DNA from: JAEUIA01 sp038330085
GTDB taxonomy: Bacteria; Planctomycetota; UBA1135; GCA-002686595
Reading direction: 5' to 3'
NCBI GenBank assembly: GCA_038330085.1
Contig: JBBQNP010000121.1
Coordinates: 1 to 13,683, forward strand
DNA: 13,683 bases
In this document: one piece after another, positions 1-7,314 of the stretch
How positions within the stretch are numbered: position 1 is the first letter of the stretch
Layout of the letters: each line of letters opens with the position of its first letter
The notes under the pieces: generated by a model
Databases searched by the model: none
What the model saw: only the letters and a program-made list of their open reading frames with translations
What the model was told of the DNA's origin: nothing
Program-made: the position numbers and the translations under genes

Positions 1-642
1 CACGCCGATGCCGCTGTGGCTGACCGTCACCGCCATCGCCGCCCCGATGCCGATCGGGGCGAACTTCATGACGATCGCGACGAACTTGAACATCACTTCG
101 GCGAGGCCTTCAGCGAAGCCGAGGATCGTTTCCTTCGGGCGGCCCGGGCGCACTTGAACGAGCGCGATGGCGAAGAGCGTGCTCCAGAAAACGACCTGCA
201 GGACTTCGTTCTTCGACGCCGCTTCGAAGAACGTGACGGGCACGACGTGCTCGAGGAATCCTCCCCACGTCGTCGGCGCGGAAATCGGAAGCGGCGCATT
301 CGGATCCGGCGGCGGCAGGATGACGCCGAGACCGGGCTGCGCGAGGTTGCCCGCGACGAGACCGATGACGAGCGCGATCAGCGTCATCGCCCAGAAGAAC
401 ACGAGCGACTTCAGCGCGAGGCGCCCGAGCTTTCGCAGGTCCTCGCCGTGGCCCGCGATGCCGACGACGAGCGTCCCGAACAGGAGCGGCACGATGATCG
501 ACTTGATCATGCGCAGGAAGACGTTCGAGAGCGGCTTCAGCTCCTTCGCGAAATCCGGCGCGAGCCATCCGACGAGGATGCCGCTCGCCATGCCGATGAA
601 GATCCAATGCGTGAGCGAGGTCCGTCGCACGAGGGAGAGCAT
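1..642 (-). CDS. Dicarboxylate/amino-acid:cation symporter, N-terminal part (C-terminus beyond left edge)
   Basis: This is a secondary transporter of the DAACS (sodium:dicarboxylate symporter, SDF) family, which takes up C4-dicarboxylates or acidic amino acids with Na+ or H+ across the inner membrane. Translation of the reverse strand gives 214 residues from an ATG at 642 with no stop before the edge. Hydrophobic segments lie at about residues 13-28, 41-64, 78-99, 148-163 and 183-205. The family signature is around residues 42-62 (FLRMIKSIIVPLLFGTLVVG), followed by GIAGHGEDLRKLGRLALKS. A Pro-rich loop (110-124) precedes the helix containing NEVLQVVFWSTLFAIAL, as in GltP/DctA-type proteins. 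Family members are usually a little over 400 residues, so about half is present; the serine-rich re-entrant loop and the substrate-binding residues lie outside the window, so substrate cannot be assigned. No clear Shine-Dalgarno precedes the ATG. It follows the sigma-factor gene by 46 bases on the same strand and may be co-transcribed with it. Confidence 0.9.
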   Translation of the reverse strand, partial: MLSLVRRTSLTHWIFIGMASGILVGWLAPDFAKELKPLSNVFLRMIKSIIVPLLFGTLVVGIAGHGEDLRKLGRLALKSLVFFWAMTLIALVIGLVAGNLAQPGLGVILPPPDPNAPLPISAPTTWGGFLEHVVPVTFFEAASKNEVLQVVFWSTLFAIALVQVRPGRPKETILGFAEGLAEVMFKFVAIVMKFAPIGIGAAMAVTVSHSGIGV

Positions 643-688
643 GCGCGGGACGTTACGACATGGTCCGCGCCGATCGAAGCCCCGACGG

Positions 689-3667
689 TCAGTGGAGCGG
701 GATCTCGATTGGCGGATGGGGCTTGCGGTTGTCCTCGACGTCGACCTCTACTTTCCCGCTCATGCCTTCGATGGTTCGCACGACGATCGATGAGCGTCCG
801 ACAGGCAAGAGAAGGTCGATGTTGGACTTCCCATTTTGCGTGCTCAATCCGACGGTTCGAAAGCTCGTAATTCGACCTGGTGCATCCTGCGTTTCGATCG
901 TGATCATCCCTTCGCCCGAATTGGCGAACGTGAACTCCATCCGATGCGCAGGCTCAACCACGAGATCGAAGTGGCCGGTTGCGCCAGGAGTGATCTCGAC
1001 AGAACCATCACGAATCCAGATTTCCGACTCGCGCCACCCACGACGATTGGGGGGATTCGGTGACTGGGCCGAGATCGTCACGAACCACCGGCCTGAGGCG
1101 ATGTCCTTGGACTTCCACACGCCGCCATCCAACTCGAGCCTAGCGCTCTCCATGCGACCGGGCCCCTCGAGCGAGATCCGGAATTCCGTTGTCTCCGTGG
1201 GCAGGCCCGTGATCCGGACCTCGGCCCGGCCGGTCGCACCGATTGTCAGGTCACCAGCTTCGGTGATTTGATTCTCGCTGACGACGAAATCGTCGCTGAT
1301 GAGCAGCGTGACCATGCTGCGCCGAACCTCGATCCGATAGCGACCTGGTTGCACCTGTGATTCGACGATGCCCGTACCAGGGTCGACATCGAGGAAGCTG
1401 CCGACGATTGCACCGGTCTTCCACATCGTGGCCTCGACGTCTTTCAGAGAGTGACCGCTCGGGTCGACGATGCGCGCTCGCAGTGTTCCTCTGGCAACGT
1501 TCGCATCCTCGACGACGAGCTCGACGTCCTTCGTCCCGAGCGGAATCCGGAATGCTTGAGCCCGAGGCGCGGGCTCGAACTCGGGCCCGCGCACGATCAG
1601 GTTCTGGTTCCCCGGTCCCAGGTTGATGAGCGTGAAGCCGCCCGTTGCATCCGTCTTCGCCTGTCGTGGAGTCCAATAGTCTTCAAAGTCGGCCCCTTGG
1701 GAATACACCTTCCAGCCTGCAAGCGGTGATCCGTCCTTGCTCTGCACGTGTCCCGAGATCGTGTTGCCGCGCTCGAGGTGCACGTCGCAATTCAGCGTTT
1801 GGCCCGCGATACACACTACCTTCGTCTGAGCGCGTCCGACTTCCGGCCGCATGTAGTCGCTCGCGTTGAGCTCGCATTCCCCAGGCTTCAGCCAGTCGAG
1901 CGCGAAGCGACCCTGTTCGTCACTGGTCGCCTTCGACGCCGGCAGCATGTCGAAGTACCAGCCGCCGTGAGTTTCCTTCGACGCGACGACTTTGATACCC
2001 GCGATCGGTCGATCGTCGAGCCCGATCACGCGGCCTTCGATGCGCGAAGAGTGCTCGAGGCGGATCTCGATCGACGCCGTGGTGCCGGCGGCGACGTCGA
2101 CCGTTCCTTCCCAGACCGGATAGCCGGGTGCCGTCGCGTAGATCGGTTGCTTGCCTGGCGCGAGATCTTCGACGATCTCGAACGCGCCCTCCTTGTCGGT
2201 CACGACCGTCCCCGGCTGCGGTTCGACGCCGGCTGTTCCCTCTTTGTTCGTCCACCCACGTGGGCCAGCTAGCACCATCGCGTGCTCGAGGGGCGTGCCA
2301 TCCGGGTCGAGCACGTGTCCGCTCACTCGGCCGCCACTTTCGCCGAGGATCAACTCGATCTCCCGCGATCCGCTCGGGCCCACTGCGATCTTCGCGACTT
2401 CGAAGCACGACGAGGCGCGGAAATGCGGCGCGCGCGCGTCGATTCGTGCACGCTGCACCACGTCGCGCAGTCGAAAGGTCCCGTCCGTGGCGCAGCGTTC
2501 GGTGCGAATCGTGTCTGGGCAGCGCCAATCCGCTCCTTTGCACCAGATTTCAGCGCTCGCAACGGGAGCTCCGGCTGGATCGATGACGCGCCCACGGACT
2601 TCTTCGCCCTTCTCGAATGTGTGTGTGATCGTGCGCGTCGTGCCGGCTTCGACTTCGCCTTCGAAGCGCTCGCGCAAGTCAGGGATCAACTTGACCTTGC
2701 CCGCGAACAACTTGTCGAAGCGCGCGACCCCGCTTGCGTCACTGAACGCGCGGCTCGACTCGTCGCGTGGCGCCGGATCGCTCTCGCACTGCACCTCGAG
2801 ACCGACGTTCGCTGCCAGAGTCCCGTCGGACCAGGACAAGTGCACTTCGAGCGCTCCTGTCGAGACCTTGTTCGTAGTCGCAACCGGTTCGCGATCCGTC
2901 GGCGGAGTCTGCGTCATCGCCGGTGCCGGCTTCGCGGGGCGTTCGTCGAGGTTTGCCGGCATTGACGGAGCGTTGGCCGCGGCCGGCTCCACGTGCGCAG
3001 TGTGCGGGATCGCGAACCACGCCAACGCGGCCAGCACCGCTGCGATCGCCACGAGCACGAGCTTCTTCATCGCGATGCCTCCAATCGTCGCCGCGACCAC
3101 GCCGCCTGCTGTTCCACCCGTGCGCAGCGCCGACGAAGGCACCAGCAGCGCCTCCATCCACACGCGTCGATCACCGCCCGAGCGCGCGTCGAGCCTCTCC
3201 CGCAAGCTCGTCATCGCGCGCGTGTGTCGCGACTTCACCGTCTTGAGCGGCACACCCAGTTGCTCCGCGATCGCGGTCGGCGTCTGCTCTTCGTAGTAGC
3301 GCAAGTACACGACCGTGCGCTGTTCTGCAGGCAGCGTCAGCAACAGCTCGAACAACGTTCGCTGAAGCTCGATCTTCTCCTGCGACACGCGTTCGTCTTC
3401 AAAACACTCGGCGCGCGCCGCAACGTGCTCGCGGTGTTCGCGCCGACTGCGCTCGCGCCGCTTGTTGCGCGACAAGTTCGCCGCGACCGTCGCCAACCAT
3501 CCGCGGATCGAGCGATTCTCGTGCGGCGGATGCTCGAGCGCGGCGACGAACGTCTCCTGCACGAGGTCGTCCGCTTCGGACGAATCGCTCGCGAGCCCGC
3601 GCGCGACACGGCGCAAGAACCCCGCTTCGGCGAGCAGCTCGTCCATGGATCCGGAACGTGAGTTCAC
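689..3667 (-). CDS. ECF-type RNA polymerase sigma factor fused to a membrane helix and carboxypeptidase-regulatory-like repeats
   Basis: A single uninterrupted 992-codon frame. Residues about 10-80 are sigma-70 region 2 (DDLVQETFVAALEH at 33-46; RGWLATVAANLSRNKRR at 55-71). Residues about 106-158 are region 4, with LPAEQRTVVYLRYYEEQT and the helix-turn-helix TAIAEQLGVPLKTVKSRHTR. After a Gly/Ala-rich linker comes Met200-Lys-Lys and one hydrophobic helix (about 201-220), then a Pro/Ala-rich stalk (225-265). The remaining ~720 residues are Ig-like beta-sandwich repeats of the carboxypeptidase regulatory-like type. Repeat starts are recognisable at about 357 (VRGRVIDPAGAPVASAEI), 448 (VSGHVLDPDGTPLEHAMV), 543 (IEGRVIGLDDRPIAGIKV), 637 (ISGHVQSKDGSPLAGWKV) and 728 (LRARIVDPSGHSLKDVEA), with a further one near 271. 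Inferred topology: sigma domain in the cytoplasm, repeats outside. Start: a GTG at 3667 has AGGA nine bases upstream (3677-3680); an in-frame ATG at 3646 (residue 8) is the alternative. No anti-sigma gene is adjacent. The sigma assignment is secure; membrane tethering and sensing are inferred. Confidence 0.92.
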   Translation of the reverse strand: MNSRSGSMDELLAEAGFLRRVARGLASDSSEADDLVQETFVAALEHPPHENRSIRGWLATVAANLSRNKRRERSRREHREHVAARAECFEDERVSQEKIELQRTLFELLLTLPAEQRTVVYLRYYEEQTPTAIAEQLGVPLKTVKSRHTRAMTSLRERLDARSGGDRRVWMEALLVPSSALRTGGTAGGVVAATIGGIAMKKLVLVAIAAVLAALAWFAIPHTAHVEPAAANAPSMPANLDERPAKPAPAMTQTPPTDREPVATTNKVSTGALEVHLSWSDGTLAANVGLEVQCESDPAPRDESSRAFSDASGVARFDKLFAGKVKLIPDLRERFEGEVEAGTTRTITHTFEKGEEVRGRVIDPAGAPVASAEIWCKGADWRCPDTIRTERCATDGTFRLRDVVQRARIDARAPHFRASSCFEVAKIAVGPSGSREIELILGESGGRVSGHVLDPDGTPLEHAMVLAGPRGWTNKEGTAGVEPQPGTVVTDKEGAFEIVEDLAPGKQPIYATAPGYPVWEGTVDVAAGTTASIEIRLEHSSRIEGRVIGLDDRPIAGIKVVASKETHGGWYFDMLPASKATSDEQGRFALDWLKPGECELNASDYMRPEVGRAQTKVVCIAGQTLNCDVHLERGNTISGHVQSKDGSPLAGWKVYSQGADFEDYWTPRQAKTDATGGFTLINLGPGNQNLIVRGPEFEPAPRAQAFRIPLGTKDVELVVEDANVARGTLRARIVDPSGHSLKDVEATMWKTGAIVGSFLDVDPGTGIVESQVQPGRYRIEVRRSMVTLLISDDFVVSENQITEAGDLTIGATGRAEVRITGLPTETTEFRISLEGPGRMESARLELDGGVWKSKDIASGRWFVTISAQSPNPPNRRGWRESEIWIRDGSVEITPGATGHFDLVVEPAHRMEFTFANSGEGMITIETQDAPGRITSFRTVGLSTQNGKSNIDLLLPVGRSSIVVRTIEGMSGKVEVDVEDNRKPHPPIEIPLH

Positions 3668-3978
3668 GCGGGCTTGTCCTGCACTTCACTCCAGGTACAC
3701 CGCTCGGATGCGACGGTCTTCGGGCAAACGCAAGGAACCTTCGCGACAGGCTCAGGTTGCACCGTGAAAGCCTGCGTCGGCGCGGTTTCTTCACCTTCCC
3801 GAGCGGATTCTTGTCGAGAACGAAGCGGGAAATCGATTCCGCCCGGAACAGGTCGACTGCCTGCTTCCGTCGAACAGCAGGGCGCGTGTACAATGCGTCA
3901 TCGTAAAGGTCCACGGCCTGCGCACCCGTCACGCAGACCATGTGATAGCCTCCTCAAGTACCCTCGAGTGTCCGCGGC
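3668..3978. promoter_or_regulatory. Divergent intergenic region between the sigma-fusion and subtilase genes
   Basis: A 311-base gap between two genes transcribed away from each other, so it must hold the start signals for both. On the plus strand TACAAT at 3889-3894 matches five of six bases of a sigma-70 -10 box, but no good -35 element sits 16-18 bases upstream, so this is weak. I found no convincing ECF-style autoregulatory promoter (GGAAC plus a CGT-type -10) towards the sigma gene. The minus strand has an open frame from 3941 that runs into the sigma gene in another frame; its codon use is less GC-rich at third positions than the genes around it and it is not called as a gene. Confidence 0.4.
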
Positions 3979-5844
3979 ATGTCCCTCCTACTTGCTTGCG
4001 CCCTCGGGCTCTCGTCGCTGTGCACCGACGAGGCTCGCGTCGCCATCTTCGATCCGAATCCGGATCCAGCACATTTGACGGCCAAGTTGTCGGCCATGGG
4101 CGCCGGCACCGTCGAACGCTGGCCGATCGCGGGTTGGTCGATCGTCACTGCGAGCGCGTCGGACTCCTCGACTGCCCTCGCGGACCGGATCGCCTGCGAC
4201 GACGAACGGCTTTTCATTTCGCCGGTCTTCACGACCGCAACGGGCGGCCTCGTGTTCGCGACGCCGGATCTGCTCGTGCAATTCGTGCGCGGTACGAGCG
4301 CGAGGGTGGAGGAGTCGGTCCTCGCCTCCATGCCCGGATTCGACATCGTCGAGCGACGCTTCGGCGCGATGGACGACGCCTTCCGCCTGCACTCGCACGC
4401 GAGCGACGCGCGTGAAGTGATCGCCGCCGCAAACCTGCTCGCGCTCCGTCGCGACATCGTGTTCGCCGAGCCGGATTGCATTTTCACCGGGCACGGAGAC
4501 CAGACGCCCCCCACCAACGATCCGCTCTATCCCCAGGCCTGGGCTCTCGACAACACGGGACAGTCGGGCGGCGTCCCTGACGTCGACGTCGATGCGCCCG
4601 AAGCTTGGGCGCGTACGCAAGGCAACCCGAGCGTGATCATCGCGATCATCGACACCGGCGTGGAGAGCACGCACCCCGACCTCGCGCCGAGCATGCTGCC
4701 CGGCTCCGACTTCACGACCGACGGGCCGGGGCTCGGCGATCCCGTCAACGTCTTCGACAGCCACGGCACGTCCGTCGCCGGATGTCTCGTCGCGGTGCGC
4801 AACAACCTGGTCGGCTCGTGCGGTCTTGCGCCCGGTTGCAAGGGGATCTCGTTGCGCACGTTCATCTCCGTCGCCGCGGACGGGAGCTGGACGAGCCAGG
4901 TGAGCTGGACCGTCAACGCGTTGGCGTTCGCGCAAGCTGTCGGTGCGCGCGTCACGAACAACAGCAACGGATACGCGTTCCAGTCCCTGGCGATCGCCCA
5001 GAAGTACGTCGACCTGTGGAACGCGGGCATCGTGAACTTCGCCGCAGCCGGCAACGCTGCCGGCCCCATCGACTATCCGGCGAGCCTCCCGGACGTGAAC
5101 GCGGTCGGATCGATCAACCGCTCCGGCGCGCACTCGACGTTCAGCAACACGGGTCCCGAGCTGGACTTCGTCGCACCGGGCGAATCCGTGATCACCACGG
5201 ATCGCGTGGGTGCGCTCGGCTGGGATCCCACGGGTGACTACACGTTCGTGAACGGGACCTCGTACTCGACGCCGCTCGCAGCCGGCATCGCAGCGCTCGT
5301 CCTCTCTGTCTCGCCGGGTCTGAACGCGGCACAGGTCGAGCAGCTCCTGCGCGACTCGTGCACGGACAAGGGCTCGCCGGGATTGGACAACACGTTCGGC
5401 TACGGGCTCGTCAACGCGAACCAGGCGCTTGCGCTCGCGTGCGGCTCGCCGGTGAACTACTGCGTGACGTCGCCCAACTCCGTCGGACCAGGAGCCGTCA
5501 TGGGCTGGAGTGGAACGCAGAGCGTCTCGTCGAAGGACCTCGTCTTGATCGTGAGCGGTGCGCCGCCCAACTCCACGGGGCTCGTCTTCTACGGCACGAA
5601 CCCGATCCAGATCCCGTTCGGCAACGGGTTCCGCTGCGTCGGCGGCACGGTCATCCGCATGACCCCGATCCCGGTCAACTCTTTCGGCGACGCGGTACAA
5701 CCGATCGATCTCGCGCATCTGCCGCAAGGCCAGCACTTCGTGGCCGGCGACACACGCCTCTTCCAGTTCTGGTACCGCAATCCCTCCGCCGGCGGAGCGG
5801 GTTTCAACCTGAGCGACGGGTTGAGCGTGACGTTCTGTCCGTGA
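3979..5844 (+). CDS. Exported S8 family (subtilisin-like) serine protease with C-terminal secretion/anchor-type module
   Basis: A 621-residue endopeptidase of the subtilase family. The first ~16 residues are hydrophobic and look like a short export signal, although without the usual positive charge. Residues about 20-170 match the prodomain of secreted subtilases, ending in a typical NDPLYPQAWALDNTGQ junction (180-195). The catalytic triad is visible: Asp225 in IIDTGVESTHPDL, His262 in DSHGTSVAG, and Ser428 in NGTSYSTPLAAG; the oxyanion-hole Asn is Asn359 in AAAGNAAG. The catalytic domain ends near 487. Residues about 490-621 form a separate module (SGAPPNSTGLVFYG, PFGNGFRCVGG, FQFWYRNP, SDGLSVTFCP), probably for surface retention or processing, with a counterpart in the truncated gene at the right edge. 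ATG 3979 is the only reasonable start, since a stop lies in frame at 3946-3948 with no other start codon between; no Shine-Dalgarno is visible. It is divergent from the sigma fusion and convergent with the GT4 gene. Substrate is unknown. Confidence 0.94.
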   Translation: MSLLLACALGLSSLCTDEARVAIFDPNPDPAHLTAKLSAMGAGTVERWPIAGWSIVTASASDSSTALADRIACDDERLFISPVFTTATGGLVFATPDLLVQFVRGTSARVEESVLASMPGFDIVERRFGAMDDAFRLHSHASDAREVIAAANLLALRRDIVFAEPDCIFTGHGDQTPPTNDPLYPQAWALDNTGQSGGVPDVDVDAPEAWARTQGNPSVIIAIIDTGVESTHPDLAPSMLPGSDFTTDGPGLGDPVNVFDSHGTSVAGCLVAVRNNLVGSCGLAPGCKGISLRTFISVAADGSWTSQVSWTVNALAFAQAVGARVTNNSNGYAFQSLAIAQKYVDLWNAGIVNFAAAGNAAGPIDYPASLPDVNAVGSINRSGAHSTFSNTGPELDFVAPGESVITTDRVGALGWDPTGDYTFVNGTSYSTPLAAGIAALVLSVSPGLNAAQVEQLLRDSCTDKGSPGLDNTFGYGLVNANQALALACGSPVNYCVTSPNSVGPGAVMGWSGTQSVSSKDLVLIVSGAPPNSTGLVFYGTNPIQIPFGNGFRCVGGTVIRMTPIPVNSFGDAVQPIDLAHLPQGQHFVAGDTRLFQFWYRNPSAGGAGFNLSDGLSVTFCP

Positions 5845-5893
5845 GGCGCTCGTCGCAGCGCGTCGGTCGTGAAGCGCTGCTCGTGAACCTCTG

Positions 5894-5915
5894 CTGACGG
5901 CGACACCGTCGTCAG
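5894..5915. terminator. Hairpin between convergent subtilase and GT4 genes
   Basis: The arms CTGACGGCG (5894-5902) and CGTCGTCAG (5907-5915) pair over nine positions with one G-U pair around a four-base loop ACAC. On the plus strand it is followed by GGTTTC, a short T run. Its place 50 bases after the subtilase stop and about 35 bases beyond the GT4 stop on the other strand suits a bidirectional terminator. The rest of the 105-base gap (5845-5949) shows only a weak 6-bp inverted repeat, CAGCGC/GCGCTG. Confidence 0.6.
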
Positions 5916-5949
5916 GTTTCGCACGCAAGCCTTCGGGGTGCGCTCGGCC

Positions 5950-7110
5950 TCAGCGCGACGCCAGCCGCGTGAGCTGCGCTTCGACGGCGGTGAAGGTCGC
6001 TTCGCGGCTGAATTGCGGACGGCGCTCGAGCCCTTTTTCCACGAAGCGTCGCGCGAGATCGCGGTCGCCGAGCAGCTTTTCGATCGCGATGCTCAGCGTC
6101 TCTGGCCGGCGCGGGTCGACGAGCAGGCCGTTCACGCCGTCCTCGATCACCTCGGGGTTGCCGCACACGTTGCTGGCGATGATCGGGAGCCCTAGGTTCA
6201 TCACTTCGAGCAGCGTGTGCGAAAGGCCTTCGTACTCGCTGTTGAGCACGAACACGTCGGAGGCGCGGATGTAGAGCGGAATGCGCGCGTGCGGAACGTT
6301 GCCGAGGAACGTGACGCGCGCGCCCAATCCGAGTCGCACTGCAAGAGCCTTCCACTCCGCTTCCATGTCGCCGTCGCCCGCGACGAGCAGGTGCACGTCG
6401 TCCGGAAGCGTGCGCAGCGCCTCCATGATCCCGTCGACGCGCTTCCAACCCATCAAGCGGCAGATCGTGAGCACGTACTTCGCGTTGCTCGCGAGGCCCA
6501 GTTGCTCCCGCGCCTGTGCCTGCGTCGCCTTGACGTCCTCCAACTGCGGTCCGTGGTGCGCGTTGAAGATGCGCTCGACCTTGTCGGCCGGCACGCCGTG
6601 ATGCTGCACGAGGATCTGACGCAGGAACTCCGAGCACGCGACGATGTGATCGCTCCACGACCACCAGCGACGTTGGAGTGCGCGCGTCAGCCCGACCTTC
6701 CATCCGTAGGACTTCGTCTGGAACGTGACGATGTCGTCGCCGCCGCACCAGCCCTTGCGATGCGCGATCTCCCACGAGCCGTCGACCATGATGCGGATCA
6801 TCACGGGCTTGCGACGCAGCTTCGCGGCGAGCACGTGCAACAGCGCGAGGTGCTCGTTCACGTACACCACGTCCGCGCGACCGGCCGCCTTCCACATCGC
6901 GCCGAACGCGCGCAGGTAGCGCAGCGGCAGCCAGCCCGGCGTGATCGAGCGCACCTGGAACGGATAGCCGGTCGGCGCCGGATCGGAACAAAACGCCACG
7001 ACCTCGACCGTGTGCCCGCGCTCGACGAGAAAGCGCCCCAGGCTCGGCACGTACACGGCGGGACCGCCCAATTCGGGCGGAAAAACGGGGCTCGAGATCA
7101 GGACGTGCAT
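5950..7110 (-). CDS. GT4-family glycosyltransferase (GT-B fold)
   Basis: A 386-residue retaining glycosyltransferase that transfers a sugar from a nucleotide-sugar donor to an acceptor, most likely at the cytoplasmic face of the membrane. The N-terminal acceptor domain opens with MHVLISSPVFPPELGGPA, the Gly-rich loop of GT4 enzymes, followed by VPSLGRFLVERGHTVEVVAF. The donor domain begins near residue 210 (KYVLTICRLMGWKRVDG) and contains LLVAGDGDMEAEW (about 241-253). The E-x7-E donor-binding motif is Glu294 to Glu302 within EYEGLSHTLLE, followed by GLPIIASNVCGNPEVIEDGVNGLL. Length is normal for the family. The open frame extends 82 codons further upstream, but that stretch is Cys/Ala/Arg-rich and unlike the family, so the ATG at 7110, where homology begins, is chosen. 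There is no Shine-Dalgarno. It is divergent from the membrane glycosyltransferase at 7311, which suggests a shared glycan pathway. Sugar specificity cannot be read. Confidence 0.93.
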   Translation of the reverse strand: MHVLISSPVFPPELGGPAVYVPSLGRFLVERGHTVEVVAFCSDPAPTGYPFQVRSITPGWLPLRYLRAFGAMWKAAGRADVVYVNEHLALLHVLAAKLRRKPVMIRIMVDGSWEIAHRKGWCGGDDIVTFQTKSYGWKVGLTRALQRRWWSWSDHIVACSEFLRQILVQHHGVPADKVERIFNAHHGPQLEDVKATQAQAREQLGLASNAKYVLTICRLMGWKRVDGIMEALRTLPDDVHLLVAGDGDMEAEWKALAVRLGLGARVTFLGNVPHARIPLYIRASDVFVLNSEYEGLSHTLLEVMNLGLPIIASNVCGNPEVIEDGVNGLLVDPRRPETLSIAIEKLLGDRDLARRFVEKGLERRPQFSREATFTAVEAQLTRLASR

Positions 7111-7132
7111 CGGAACCGCAGGGCGGATGCGT

Positions 7133-7162
7133 GTTCTATCGGCGCAGCCCAGCCTGAAACAA
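7133..7162 (-). promoter_or_regulatory. Possible sigma-70-type promoter for the GT4 gene
   Basis: Read on the minus strand, TTGTTT (7162-7157) and TAGAAC (7138-7133) are separated by 18 bases and would place the transcript start near 7126, about 15 bases before the GT4 start codon. The matches are three of six and four of six to consensus, so this is only a candidate. Confidence 0.22.
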
Positions 7163-7239
7163 CACACTCGCACACGAGAGACCGGAACGTGCTCATCGAA
7201 CCTATGGGGTCGATCCGATCCAGTATGCTTCGCCTCCCC

Positions 7240-7314
7240 ATGAACCGCCGACGCAATTTTGGACGCTGCAGCGCAGCAGCACGCAGCCGACTGCGCGGCC
7301 GCCTCGGCGCATGA
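7240..7314 (+). CDS. Possible 24-residue leader peptide overlapping the GT-C gene start (ATGA)
   Basis: An ATG at 7240 opens a 24-codon frame encoding a very basic peptide (about eight Arg; begins MNRRRNFGRC, ends RLRGRLGA) whose TGA stop at 7312-7314 overlaps the ATG at 7311 of the membrane glycosyltransferase as ATGA. Such overlap is the usual geometry of translational coupling, and the GT-C start itself lacks a Shine-Dalgarno. Against it: no Shine-Dalgarno precedes this ATG either, and Arg-rich short frames are common by chance in GC-rich DNA. Confidence 0.2.
   Translation: MNRRRNFGRCSAAARSRLRGRLGA

Noticed and set aside
16..870. 284-codon open frame on the plus strand at the left end
   Set aside because: Its translation is a run of Arg, Asp, Glu and His typical of the antisense of a GC-rich gene. 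The minus strand here encodes an unmistakable symporter and the end of the sigma fusion.
3399..3941. 180-codon minus-strand frame overlapping the sigma gene start
   Set aside because: The first ~55 residues look mildly protein-like, but the frame runs about 270 bases into the well-supported sigma gene in another frame, its third-position GC is lower than in the real genes, and it matches no family I know. It may be a decayed remnant but cannot be supported.
3988..5928. 646-codon minus-strand frame opposite the subtilase
   Set aside because: Long antisense frames arise from strong third-position GC bias. The plus strand carries the full catalytic triad and C-terminal module.
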